Part shown: positions 7,912-16,900 of the stretch, in pieces
Numbering within the stretch: the stretch's first letter is position 1
Layout: every line of letters begins with the position of its first letter
Source: Phytoactinopolyspora limicola
GTDB taxonomy: Bacteria > Actinomycetota > Actinomycetes > Jiangellales > Jiangellaceae
Direction of reading: 5' to 3'
Assembly (NCBI RefSeq): GCF_011320225.1
Contig: NZ_JAAOEN010000009.1
Coordinates: 62,001 to 126,000, forward strand
DNA length: 64,000 nucleotides
The notes under the pieces: model-generated
Database searches by the model: none
What the model was told of the DNA's origin: nothing
Seen by the model: only the letters and a program-made list of their open reading frames with translations
Position numbers and translations under genes: made by a program

Positions 7912-9467
7912 GCGCGAACCTGGCCAGTGAACCCGCGGAAGGCAGACCCGTCGACGGCACGGCCACCGATCAGCCGTTGGTGCGGGTACGTGGGATCGAC
8001 AAATCTTTCCTCGGCGTGCAGGTGCTGTTCGGGATCGATCTCGACGTACGTGCCGGTGAGGTACATGCGCTGGTCGGGGAGAACGGTGCCGGCAAATCGA
8101 CGCTGATGAAGATCCTGGCCGGGGTCTATCAGCCGGACAACGGGCGGATCGAACTCGATGGACAGGAGGTCCGGTTCGAGCATCCATTACAGGCGCAGCA
8201 CGCCGGAGTGTCCACGGTTTTCCAGGAGTTCAACCTGCTGCCGGAACGTACGGTGGCGGAGAACGTGTTCCTTGGCCGCGAGCCCAGGACACGTGGCCTG
8301 GTCGACGCCGCCCGCATGAATGCCGACACCGCTGCCCTTCTGGCTGATCTGGGGTTGTCGTGGCTGACCCCACAGACTCGGGTGCACTCGCTCTCGGTCG
8401 CTGGCCAGCAGATCGTCGAGATCGTCAAAGCGCTTTCCTACGACGCCCGGATCATCTCCATGGATGAGCCCACCGCCGCGTTGGCCGACGAAGAAGTGGA
8501 CGTGCTCTACCGGCTGATCGGCACCTTGCGCGAGCGTGGAGTGGCCGTCCTGTACGTGTCGCACCGGCTGAAAGAGATCTTCGACCTGTCCGATCGAGTG
8601 ACGATCCTTAAGGACGGTTCGCTGGTCGACACCGTCGACACGACGCAGATCACCTCCGACGAGCTGGTCAAGCTCATGGTCGGCCGGCCGATCTCGAGCT
8701 TCTTCCCGGACCGGCTGGATGGCACCACCGTCGGCGACGTCCAACTGCAGATCCGGGGCGGCGGTAATACCCAGCTCGACGGAATCGATCTGGACCTCCG
8801 GGCAGGTGAAATCACCGCGCTCGCCGGACTGCAGGGCAGCGGGCGAACCGAGATCGCCCAGGCACTGTTCGGGATCGACCGCTTCACCCGAGGTGAGGTG
8901 CGCCTGGACGGGCGCCCGGTGAACATCCGCTCGCCGCGGCAGGCGGTCCGGGCGGGCCTGGCACTGGTCACCGAAGACCGGAAGGCCGAGGGTTTGGTGC
9001 TGAACCAGTCGGTGCTGGCCAACGCGCGGTTGGTACTCGACGCGGTGACACCCAGGCAGGCGGCGCGGGGCGCCCGGAGGGTGCCCGGCATCTTGTCGTC
9101 GCTGGACCTCGTCGCCCGCGGCAACAACCAAGAGGTGCGCTTTCTGTCCGGCGGCAATCAGCAGAAGGTAGTGCTGGCCAAGTGGCTGGCTACCGAGCCG
9201 TCGGTGATGCTCCTCGACGAACCGACCCGAGGTATCGACGTCGGCGCCAAACAACGTGTGTACACGCTCATGCGGGAACTCGCCGCCAACGGCGTGGCGA
9301 TCTTGATGATCTCGTCGGAACTACCCGAAGTGATCGGCATGGCCGACCGGATCGTCGTCCTCAAAGACGGCCGCATCGTGGGCGAGCTGCCCGCTGGGGC
9401 CGACGAAGAATCCGTCATGGGCCTAGCCACCGGTCACACGGAAGAATCGGGGGAGCGGGAGCGATGA
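7908..9467 (+). CDS. Sugar ABC transporter ATP-binding protein (ribose/xylose type, two NBDs)
   Basis: The product has 519 residues. The first nucleotide-binding domain has Walker A GENGAGKS at 58-65 and 'SVAGQQIVEIVKALS' as its signature. The second has a degenerate Walker A ('GLQGSGRTEI') but a clear 'FLSGGNQQKVVLAKWL' and 'LLDEPTRGIDVGAKQ'. This asymmetric tandem layout is the RbsA/XylG/MglA class that powers pentose, hexose and inositol import. The GTG start at 7908 overlaps the previous stop (GTGA), and the 3' end overlaps the permease (ATGA), which indicates tight translational coupling. Confidence 0.95.
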   Translation: MSANLASEPAEGRPVDGTATDQPLVRVRGIDKSFLGVQVLFGIDLDVRAGEVHALVGENGAGKSTLMKILAGVYQPDNGRIELDGQEVRFEHPLQAQHAGVSTVFQEFNLLPERTVAENVFLGREPRTRGLVDAARMNADTAALLADLGLSWLTPQTRVHSLSVAGQQIVEIVKALSYDARIISMDEPTAALADEEVDVLYRLIGTLRERGVAVLYVSHRLKEIFDLSDRVTILKDGSLVDTVDTTQITSDELVKLMVGRPISSFFPDRLDGTTVGDVQLQIRGGGNTQLDGIDLDLRAGEITALAGLQGSGRTEIAQALFGIDRFTRGEVRLDGRPVNIRSPRQAVRAGLALVTEDRKAEGLVLNQSVLANARLVLDAVTPRQAARGARRVPGILSSLDLVARGNNQEVRFLSGGNQQKVVLAKWLATEPSVMLLDEPTRGIDVGAKQRVYTLMRELAANGVAILMISSELPEVIGMADRIVVLKDGRIVGELPAGADEESVMGLATGHTEESGERER

Positions 9468-10603
9468 CCCAGAGCGTCGACGTATCGCAGCGTCCAGCCA
9501 GGTCTACCTGGCGTCTTGGGCCGACCGAGTTGGTCTTCGTGGCCTTGTTCGCCATCCTGGCGATCAGCGCGGTTCTTGTCGGAATGCGCGGATCGAACCT
9601 GTTCAGCACCGGCAACCTCGTCGACATGTTGACCAGGTCCAGCCTCTTAGGGTTCATCGCGATCGGCCAGACATTCGCCATCCTGTGCCGCTCCCTCGAC
9701 CTCTCCGTCGGCTACGTCGTGGCGCTGACCAGCTTGATCGCGGCGACGACGATGGCGGGGCAAGCCGACCGGATCGTTTTGGGCGTAGTGGCCGTGTTGG
9801 TGATTTCCGCGTTGATCGGACTGGCGAACGGTCTGATCATCACGGTGCTGAAGGTCAACCCGTTCATCACCACACTGGGCATGGGGCTGATCATCAAGGG
9901 TTATCTGGACACCCAGTACCAGGGGCCGGCCGGAGACGTGCCGAGAGAGTTCCAGCAGTTCGGTTACACCCGCCTGGGGTTTCTTCCGTTGTCAACCGCG
10001 GTGATGCTGGTCATCGCGGTGGCGGGAATCCTGTTCCTGCGTAAGAGCCGCACCGGATACCACATGTTCGCGGTAGGTGGTAACGCCGAGGTCGCGAGGA
10101 TGTCGGGGATCCGGACCGGCCGGGTGATGATCACCGCCCACGTGTTGTGCTCGTTGTGTGCGGGTATGGCGGGCCTCCTCATCGCCGCCCGCTTCGGAAC
10201 CGGAAGTTCGCTCGTCTACAACAGCCTGTACGAGCTCGACTCCATCGCGGCCGTGGTGCTGGGCGGGACTCTGTTGCTCGGTGGGCGAGGCGGCATCGCC
10301 GGGACCATCGGCGGCGTGCTGATCCTCGCCGTACTGGACACGGTGTTCAACATCATGCAGGTGGACCCGTTCTTCAAGGACGTACTTCGGGGTGTGATCA
10401 TCATCGCCGCCGTCGCCATCTACGCCCGTCGCCAGCTTGATCGCCGGGCTCGAAGAGATCGGTTCAACGGCGACGGCGGAGGCGGGGGCGGGGCCGGCCG
10501 CGATGACGGCGGCGGAGGCGGGAGCGATCCGCCGGTGCCGCCAGCCACACCCGTCCCGGCGGGTTCAGGTACGGCCCGGACCGCACAAGGGGGCGACACA
10601 TGA
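9464..10603 (+). CDS. Sugar ABC transporter permease 1 (RbsC/BPD_transp_2 type)
   Basis: The product has 379 residues. Hydrophobic helices run through residues about 25-330 with the class signature 'IAIGQTFAILCRSLDLSVGYVVALTSL' region and 'VVLGGTLLLGGRGGIAGTIGG'. The ATG at 9464 overlaps the ATPase stop. A longer open frame starting at 9182 runs inside the ATPase gene and is rejected as a start. Unusually for this family, the C-terminus ends in a roughly 50-residue glycine-, aspartate- and proline-rich cytoplasmic or periplasmic tail. The 3' end overlaps permease 2 by 4 bases. Confidence 0.93.
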   Translation: MTQSVDVSQRPARSTWRLGPTELVFVALFAILAISAVLVGMRGSNLFSTGNLVDMLTRSSLLGFIAIGQTFAILCRSLDLSVGYVVALTSLIAATTMAGQADRIVLGVVAVLVISALIGLANGLIITVLKVNPFITTLGMGLIIKGYLDTQYQGPAGDVPREFQQFGYTRLGFLPLSTAVMLVIAVAGILFLRKSRTGYHMFAVGGNAEVARMSGIRTGRVMITAHVLCSLCAGMAGLLIAARFGTGSSLVYNSLYELDSIAAVVLGGTLLLGGRGGIAGTIGGVLILAVLDTVFNIMQVDPFFKDVLRGVIIIAAVAIYARRQLDRRARRDRFNGDGGGGGGAGRDDGGGGGSDPPVPPATPVPAGSGTARTAQGGDT

Positions 10604-11646
10604 CGAATGTGACGCTCACCCGGCGCGGCGACCAAGCCCGCACGGCTGCCGGCCGGCTGTTCGGCGGCGGTAGCGGCACCGTGTTCGCGCTGCTCCTATT
10701 GATCTGTGTGGTCATTTCTTTCGTCAACGTGACCTTCTTCGAGCCGCCGTCGTTGATGGCGTTCGCCAAGACCGTGGCGCCTTTGGTGCTGCTGGCCATC
10801 GGCCAGTACTTCGTCATCGTCTCCGGCGAGCTTGATCTTTCGGTGGGATCGCTCGTTGGCGCCCAGGTGGTTATCGCTGCCCGGCTCATCGATGGGGAAG
10901 AGAGCCGTACCATTCCGGTGCTGCTTCTAATGATCGCCTTTGGTGCCCTCGTGGGGTTGATCAACGGACTGATCACCACGCTGCTCAAGGTGCAGTCGTT
11001 GATCACGACGCTCGGGATGATGCTCGTCCTGTTCGGCGCGGTCCGGCTCTGGACGGGAGGAGCCCCCACCGGTGCGTTGTCGGAGGCATTCCGGCAGCCT
11101 GGGCGTGGTGGGATCGACCTACCGGTGGTGCGCCAACTGCCGTGGGCGCTAGTCATTCTGGTGGTGTTCGTTGTCGCCGCGATCGCGTTGATGCGCAGCT
11201 CATACGGTAAGACGCTGATCGCCACTGGCGACAACGAACGTGCCGCGGCCTATTCCGGGGCCCGGGTGTGGCAGGTGCGCACCACCGCCTTCGTTCTGTC
11301 CAGTGTCATGGCCACGTTCGCCGCCGTACTCATCGGCGGATTCGCCGGTGTGACGGCGCAAGTGGGACAGGGACTGGAGTTCTCGGCTATCACGGCGGTG
11401 GTCCTGGGCGGGGTGGTGTTGGGTGGCGGCCGCGGCACCGTCATCGGCGCGATGGGTGGTGCGCTCACTCTCCAGGCGCTGTTCACCCTGTTCAACCAGC
11501 TGGCCTTGCCATCAACCATCAGACCGGCAGCTCAAGGCGTGATCATCATCGCCGCGGTTGCCTATGCCGCACGGGAGCGGTCCCGTCCCGTCGCGTCTAC
11601 CGAACCAGCCCTTTCCCGAGATAGCGAGAGTCGTTCCACAACCTAG
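10600..11646 (+). CDS. Sugar ABC transporter permease 2 (RbsC type)
   Basis: The product has 348 residues, a second BPD_transp_2 permease with 'AIGQYFVIVSGELDLSVGSLVGAQ' (quoted in parts: AIGQYFVIVSGELDLSVG) and 'ITAVVLGGVVLGGGRGTVIGA'. It is paralogous to permease 1, and the two probably form a heterodimeric channel, a common arrangement in actinobacterial ribose-type systems. It starts at the ATGA overlap with permease 1 and ends 12 bases before the binding protein gene. Confidence 0.93.
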   Translation: MTNVTLTRRGDQARTAAGRLFGGGSGTVFALLLLICVVISFVNVTFFEPPSLMAFAKTVAPLVLLAIGQYFVIVSGELDLSVGSLVGAQVVIAARLIDGEESRTIPVLLLMIAFGALVGLINGLITTLLKVQSLITTLGMMLVLFGAVRLWTGGAPTGALSEAFRQPGRGGIDLPVVRQLPWALVILVVFVVAAIALMRSSYGKTLIATGDNERAAAYSGARVWQVRTTAFVLSSVMATFAAVLIGGFAGVTAQVGQGLEFSAITAVVLGGVVLGGGRGTVIGAMGGALTLQALFTLFNQLALPSTIRPAAQGVIIIAAVAYAARERSRPVASTEPALSRDSESRSTT

Positions 11647-11658
11647 AGGAGGCACCAG

Positions 11659-12942
11659 ATGCGCAAGTCCCGCGTATTACTAGCCGGCGCCGCGGCAGTG
11701 GCACTGGCATTGTCCGCCTGTTCAACAGACGATCCGGACGACGCGGCCGACCCGGGGGATGACGTCGCCGCTGAGGCCGACGCCGACGCCGGCGACGACG
11801 AACCGGACGACGACGCCGGTGATGGCGATGCCGACGACGCCGGCGATGACGACCAGCGCGAGGACGACGACTGGTTCGTCCGCGCCGACTACGAGCGGCA
11901 GCTGGCGCAGCGTGACATAGAACCCGAGGGCCCGGCGGATCAGCCGTGGCTGCAGGCGATCGACCCCGACTGGACCGACACGTCGGAGTTCGCGGCGGAG
12001 ACCGGCGACAACACCTTGTGTTTCTCCAACGCCTCGGTCAGCAACCCGTGGCGGGTGACGGGGTGGATCACGATGCAGCAGCAGGTGGAGGTCTACCAGG
12101 ACAGCGGTGACATCGGTGAGTTCCGCGTCTCCGACGCCGCGGATGATGACAACCAGCAGATCTCGGACATCCAGACCTTCATCGATGCTGGCGACTGCGA
12201 TGCGTTGATCATCTCCCCATCGACGACCGCCACCCTTACGCCAGCGGTCCAGGCCGCCTGTGACAGCGGCGTTCCGGTGATCGTGTTCGACCGCGGTGTC
12301 AACACCGACTGCATGGTGACCTTCATCCATCCGATCGGCGGATACGCCTACGGTGCCGACGCGGCGGAGTTCCTCGTTGACAACCTGGAGCCAGGGGCGT
12401 CGGTCCTGGCGCTACGCATTCTGCCCGGAGTTGATGTCCTCGAGCACCGCTGGGCGGCTGCTCAGGAGATCTTCGGTGCTAGTGAGCTGAACGTGCTGGG
12501 CTTTGAGTTCACCGGCGGAGATGGCGCACAGATCAAGGATCAAGTCACGCAGTACCTGCAGCGAGGCAACGTCGACGGCATCTGGATGGACGCCGGTGAC
12601 GGCTCCGTCGCCGCCATCGAGGCGTTTGAGGACACCGGAAACGACTACCCGGTGATCGCGGGTGAGGACGAGCTGAGCTTCATGCGCAAGTGGCAGGAGA
12701 CCGGACTCACCGCCGTCGCGCCGGTGTACTCGAACTTCCAATGGCGTACGCCGGTCGAAGCGGCCGTCAAGATCTGGAACGGCGAAGAAGTACCCAGCGA
12801 GTGGGTGCTGCCTCAGGAGCCGATCACCGAAGCGGATCGCGACGAGTTCCTCGACCGCAATGCCGACATGCCAAGCCTGCACTACGCCAAGTTCGGGGGC
12901 GAGGACCTGCCGGGCTTCCCGGACGTGTGGCAGGACCGGTAG
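11659..12942 (+). CDS. Sugar ABC transporter substrate-binding lipoprotein
   Basis: The product has 427 residues. A lipoprotein signal peptide ends in lipobox L18-S-A-C21. The next 50 residues form a very acidic Asp/Glu/Ala/Gly linker, and then comes a Peripla_BP_4 (RbsB-like) fold with 'VSNPWRVTGWITMQQQVE', 'DCDALIISPS' and 'GVPVIVFDRGV'. It captures the sugar outside the membrane for the two permeases. AGAGGAGGC lies just before the ATG. The acidic linker could hold the domain away from a charged cell wall, which is inference. An epimerase gene follows. Confidence 0.93.
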   Translation: MRKSRVLLAGAAAVALALSACSTDDPDDAADPGDDVAAEADADAGDDEPDDDAGDGDADDAGDDDQREDDDWFVRADYERQLAQRDIEPEGPADQPWLQAIDPDWTDTSEFAAETGDNTLCFSNASVSNPWRVTGWITMQQQVEVYQDSGDIGEFRVSDAADDDNQQISDIQTFIDAGDCDALIISPSTTATLTPAVQAACDSGVPVIVFDRGVNTDCMVTFIHPIGGYAYGADAAEFLVDNLEPGASVLALRILPGVDVLEHRWAAAQEIFGASELNVLGFEFTGGDGAQIKDQVTQYLQRGNVDGIWMDAGDGSVAAIEAFEDTGNDYPVIAGEDELSFMRKWQETGLTAVAPVYSNFQWRTPVEAAVKIWNGEEVPSEWVLPQEPITEADRDEFLDRNADMPSLHYAKFGGEDLPGFPDVWQDR

Positions 12943-12970
12943 CGAGCGCTGGATGGCCAGGAGGGCAAGC

Positions 12971-13825
12971 GTGACGAGGAAGCTTGGTGTCAACACGTGG
13001 GTATGGACGTCCCCGCTGACCGACCAGCGGCTGGCCGAACTGGCTCCGCGGATCGCCGAGTGGGGGTTCGACGTCATCGAGTTGCCGGTGGAGAACGCCG
13101 GTGACTGGCACCCGGATCGCGCCGCCAAGCTCCTGGACTCCCTCGGCTTGTCCGCCAGCGTCGTCCTGGTCATGGGACAGGGTCGTGAGCTGGTGGCGGC
13201 CGACCGGGGAACGGTCGCCACCACTCGCGACTACCTATGTCACGTGATCGACGTCGCGGTTGCCGTGGGCTCGCCGGTGATCGCTGGTCCGGCTTACACC
13301 TCCGTTGGCCGGACCTGGCGAATGGACGCCGCTGACCGCGGCAAGTGTTATGCCGAGCTGCGCGACGGACTGGCGCCGGTGGTCGATCACGCGATCCAGG
13401 CAGGTGTAAGCGTTGCCATCGAGCCACTCAATCGATACGAGACCAGCCTGATCAACACCGTCGACCAAGCACTCGAAGCCCTCGACGGACTGCCGGTCGC
13501 GGGCTGTGGGCTGGCGTTGGACGTTTACCACATGAATATCGAAGAGCGCGATGTACCGGCGGCGATCCGGCGCGCGTCGGGACGGATCGCGCACGTCCAG
13601 GTATGCGCCAACGACCGGGGGGCACCCGGGGCGGACCATCTGGACTGGCCGGGCATCGTGGCCGCGATCGACGCCGCGGAGTACAAGGGGCCGCTGGTCA
13701 TCGAATCCTTCACCGCGGAGAACGAGACCATCGCGACCGCGGCGTCGATCTGGCGGCCCCTAGCCGCGAGTCAAGATGCGCTCGCCGTCGAAGGCCTGTC
13801 GTTTCTGAAGGGAGTGATGCGCTAG
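12971..13825 (+). CDS. Sugar phosphate isomerase/epimerase (xylose isomerase-like TIM barrel)
   Basis: The product has 284 residues. 'GVNTWVWTSPLTDQRLAELAPRIAEWGFDVIELPVEN' (in parts) opens an AP-endonuclease-2/xylose-isomerase-like barrel. Metal-ligand positions appear as E in 'SVAIEPLNRYET', D in 'CGLALDVYHMNIEE', H in 'IAHVQVCANDRGAPG' and E in 'LVIESFTAEN'. This matches D-tagatose/D-psicose 3-epimerase and inosose-type enzymes. The GTG at 12971 is preferred because AGGAGGG ends 5 bases before it; an ATG at 12953 lacks a ribosome site. It belongs to the ABC/Gfo operon and probably isomerises the imported keto-sugar. Confidence 0.88.
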   Translation: MTRKLGVNTWVWTSPLTDQRLAELAPRIAEWGFDVIELPVENAGDWHPDRAAKLLDSLGLSASVVLVMGQGRELVAADRGTVATTRDYLCHVIDVAVAVGSPVIAGPAYTSVGRTWRMDAADRGKCYAELRDGLAPVVDHAIQAGVSVAIEPLNRYETSLINTVDQALEALDGLPVAGCGLALDVYHMNIEERDVPAAIRRASGRIAHVQVCANDRGAPGADHLDWPGIVAAIDAAEYKGPLVIESFTAENETIATAASIWRPLAASQDALAVEGLSFLKGVMR

Positions 13826-13939
13826 CCGTCACCGGACTTGGACCGCCGGCCTGCATTCCGTGCGGGCTTCGACCACATCAGAAGCTCTTGAGAGATCGCC
13901 GGTCGGTTATGCCCGGGGTCTCGGCTTGGAGGGACTTGC

Positions 13940-16900
13940 ATGAACGTGGCCCGACATCGATGGTGGAAACGGCCGCTGGCCGGCACCGTCACCGCAGCAC
14001 TGGGGTTGTCGCTACTTGCTACCGCCCAGTCGGTGGCGCACGAGCATCCGGACGAGCACGACCAGCACGGCGAAGCACACGTATTGATCTTTACCGCGAC
14101 GGCCGCGGGACCGTGGCACGATCACGCGATCGAGTACGGCACACCGATCGTGCAGAACGCGCTCGAAGACGTGGGCATCACGTCGGTGGCGACGGACGAC
14201 CCTGCCATCTTCACCGACGAAGACCTCGCCCAGTTCGACGGCCTGGTGATGTTCCACACCAACGGCGACCCGTGGAACGACGAGCAGAAGGCCGCCATGG
14301 AGCGGTATCAACAGGCCGGCAACGGCATCGCCGCGGTCCACAACGCCACCGACATGCGTGGCAACTACCAGTGGTGGGACGATCTCGTCGGCACGCTGAT
14401 GCCTGGGCATGCCGACAACAACCCGGCCGAAAACGGTCTCCAAGCGACCGTGCAGGTGGAAGACAGCACACACCCGTCGACGGCGCACCTCGAAGGCTTC
14501 GAGTGGGTCCGCAATGACGAGTGGTACAACTTCTCCACCAACGTCCGCGGCGACGCGCACGTCCTCTTGTCGATCGACGAGACCACATACAACCCCGGGC
14601 AGCACGCCATGGGTTACGACCACCCGCTCGCCTGGTGCAAGATGTACGACGGCGGCCGGGCCTGGGCCACGGCACTCGGACACTTCCCCGCGCACTACGA
14701 CGAGCCGGAAGTGGTCCAGCACATGGTCGGCGGCATCCAATGGATCGCCGGCGCTGCCGAAGGCGACTGCGGCGGTACGGTGTGGGACTCGTTCGACAAG
14801 GTGTCGCTCGACACCGACACCAGCGCACCATTCGGTATGGACATCGCCCCGGACGGGCGGGTGTTCTTCACCGAGCTGGTCCGCGGCCAGATCCGGGTGT
14901 TCAACCCGGAGACACACACCACCACCACCGCGCTCACCATTCCGGTCTACTCCGGCGGTGAGGACGGCATGAAGTCGATTGTGCTCGACCCGGACTTCGA
15001 GGAGAACGGCTGGCTGTACGTCTACTACGCGCCGGTCAGCAATCAGTCGGTCTACGTCAACCGGCTCTCGCGATTCACCGTTGGGGAAGGTAACGTCATC
15101 GACCCCGATTCCGAATCGGTGGTCATCGAGATTCCCAAGCAGCGCTTCGATCAGCCGGGGCACACCGGCGGTGGGCTGGGCTTCGACCCGGACGGCAACC
15201 TGTTGCTATCGGTGGGCGACGACATCAACCCGCATACCGAACCGTCGCCGTCGTCGGCCCCGTTGTCGACCATTGAGGGGACCTTCCACGACGCGCGGGA
15301 GACCTCGGCGAACACCGCTGACCTGCGGGGTAAGCTGCTGCGGATCACGCCGCAGCCCGACGGCGGGTACACCGTGCCGGACGGCAACATGTTCAACAGT
15401 GGCCGGTTCGACGACCTGTTCCCGGACGGGGTCTACGACCCTGAGCTGGCGCTGCCCGAGATCTATGCGATGGGCTTCCGCAACCCGTTCCGGTTCGCGG
15501 TGGACCCGGTGACCGGACACATCGGTCTGGCGGACTACGGGCCGGACTGCAACAACCTGAACAACTGCGGCAACTACGGCCCGACGGGGATGGTCTCGTG
15601 GGCACTGATCACCGAGCCGGGTAACTACGGCTGGCCGATGTGCCACGGCGACAAACGGCCCTACCGCGACGTGGACTACACCACGAACCCGCGCACCTTC
15701 GGCGAGCTGTTCGACTGTGACAACCCGGTCAACGACTCACCGCGGAACACCGGCCTGCAAGAGCTGCCGCCGGTGGTCATGAACGACATGGTCTACGGCT
15801 ACCAGATGTCCACCGTGCCGGAGATCATCCCGCAGGGCGGCGGGCTGGCGCCGATGGGCGGGCCGTTCTACCAGTTCGACCCGGACAACGAGTCGGAGAC
15901 CAAGTTCCCCGAGTACTACAGCGGTAAGCCGTTCTACTACGAGTGGTCGAAGAACCGCCTGTACTCGATGATCGTCGACCACAACGCGGACGAGGGGGAG
16001 CGGCTACAGAAGATCAACCACTTCCTGCCACCTCCGGAGCAGCAGTGGCTGGCCCCCATCGAGCTGAAATTCGGCGCCGACGGCTCGTTGTACGTGCTCG
16101 AGTGGGGCGGCGGCTTCGGCCGGCACAACCCCGACTCCGGCCTGTACCGGATCGACTACGTGCCGGACGGCCGGTCGCCGATCGCGGTGGCCGAGGCGAC
16201 GCCGGACTCCGGGCACAGCCCGCTGGAAGTGGAATTCTCCAGCGAGAAGAGCCACGACCCCGAAGGTGGCGAACTCACCTACGAGTGGGACTTCGAGAAC
16301 GACGGTGAGACCGACACCACTGAGCCCAACCCCACCTACACCTACACAGAGGACGGCGTGTACAGCGCCCGGCTGACGGTGACCAACGAGAACGGCATGA
16401 CCGGTGTCGCGGTGGCCACCATCACCGTCGGCAACACCCGGCCGGATGTCGAGTTCACCTGGCCACCGGACGGCGGGTTCTTCGAGTGGGGCGACGAGAT
16501 CAGCTGGGATCTCAGCGTCAGTGACCCCGAGGACGAGGAGATCGTCGCGGAGAACGCGGTTGTCCAGCCGGCCATCGGCCATGACGACCACGCCCACTCA
16601 TTCGATCCGATCCAAGGGCTGACCGGTTCGATCACGGCTGGGCTGAGTGGGCACTCGAGAACGGACAATGCGTTCTACGTACTCGACGGCCGCTACACCG
16701 ATCAGGGCACTGACACCGCGCCGCCACTCGTGGGGTCGCAGACGGTGGTGCTGCAGCCGAAGTTCAAGCAGGCTGAGCACTTCACCTCCTCCGATGGCAT
16801 CACCACGTCGAGCAACAACGACGTCGAGGCCGGCAACGAGGTCATCTCGGGCAGCGGCGGTGCATGGGCGGCGTACGACCCGGTGAACCTCACCAACATC

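Noticed and set aside
9182-9463. Upstream extension of permease 1 into the ATPase gene
   Set aside because: The extra 94 residues are Arg/Asp-rich out-of-frame ATPase sequence; the ATGA overlap at 9464 is the natural start.
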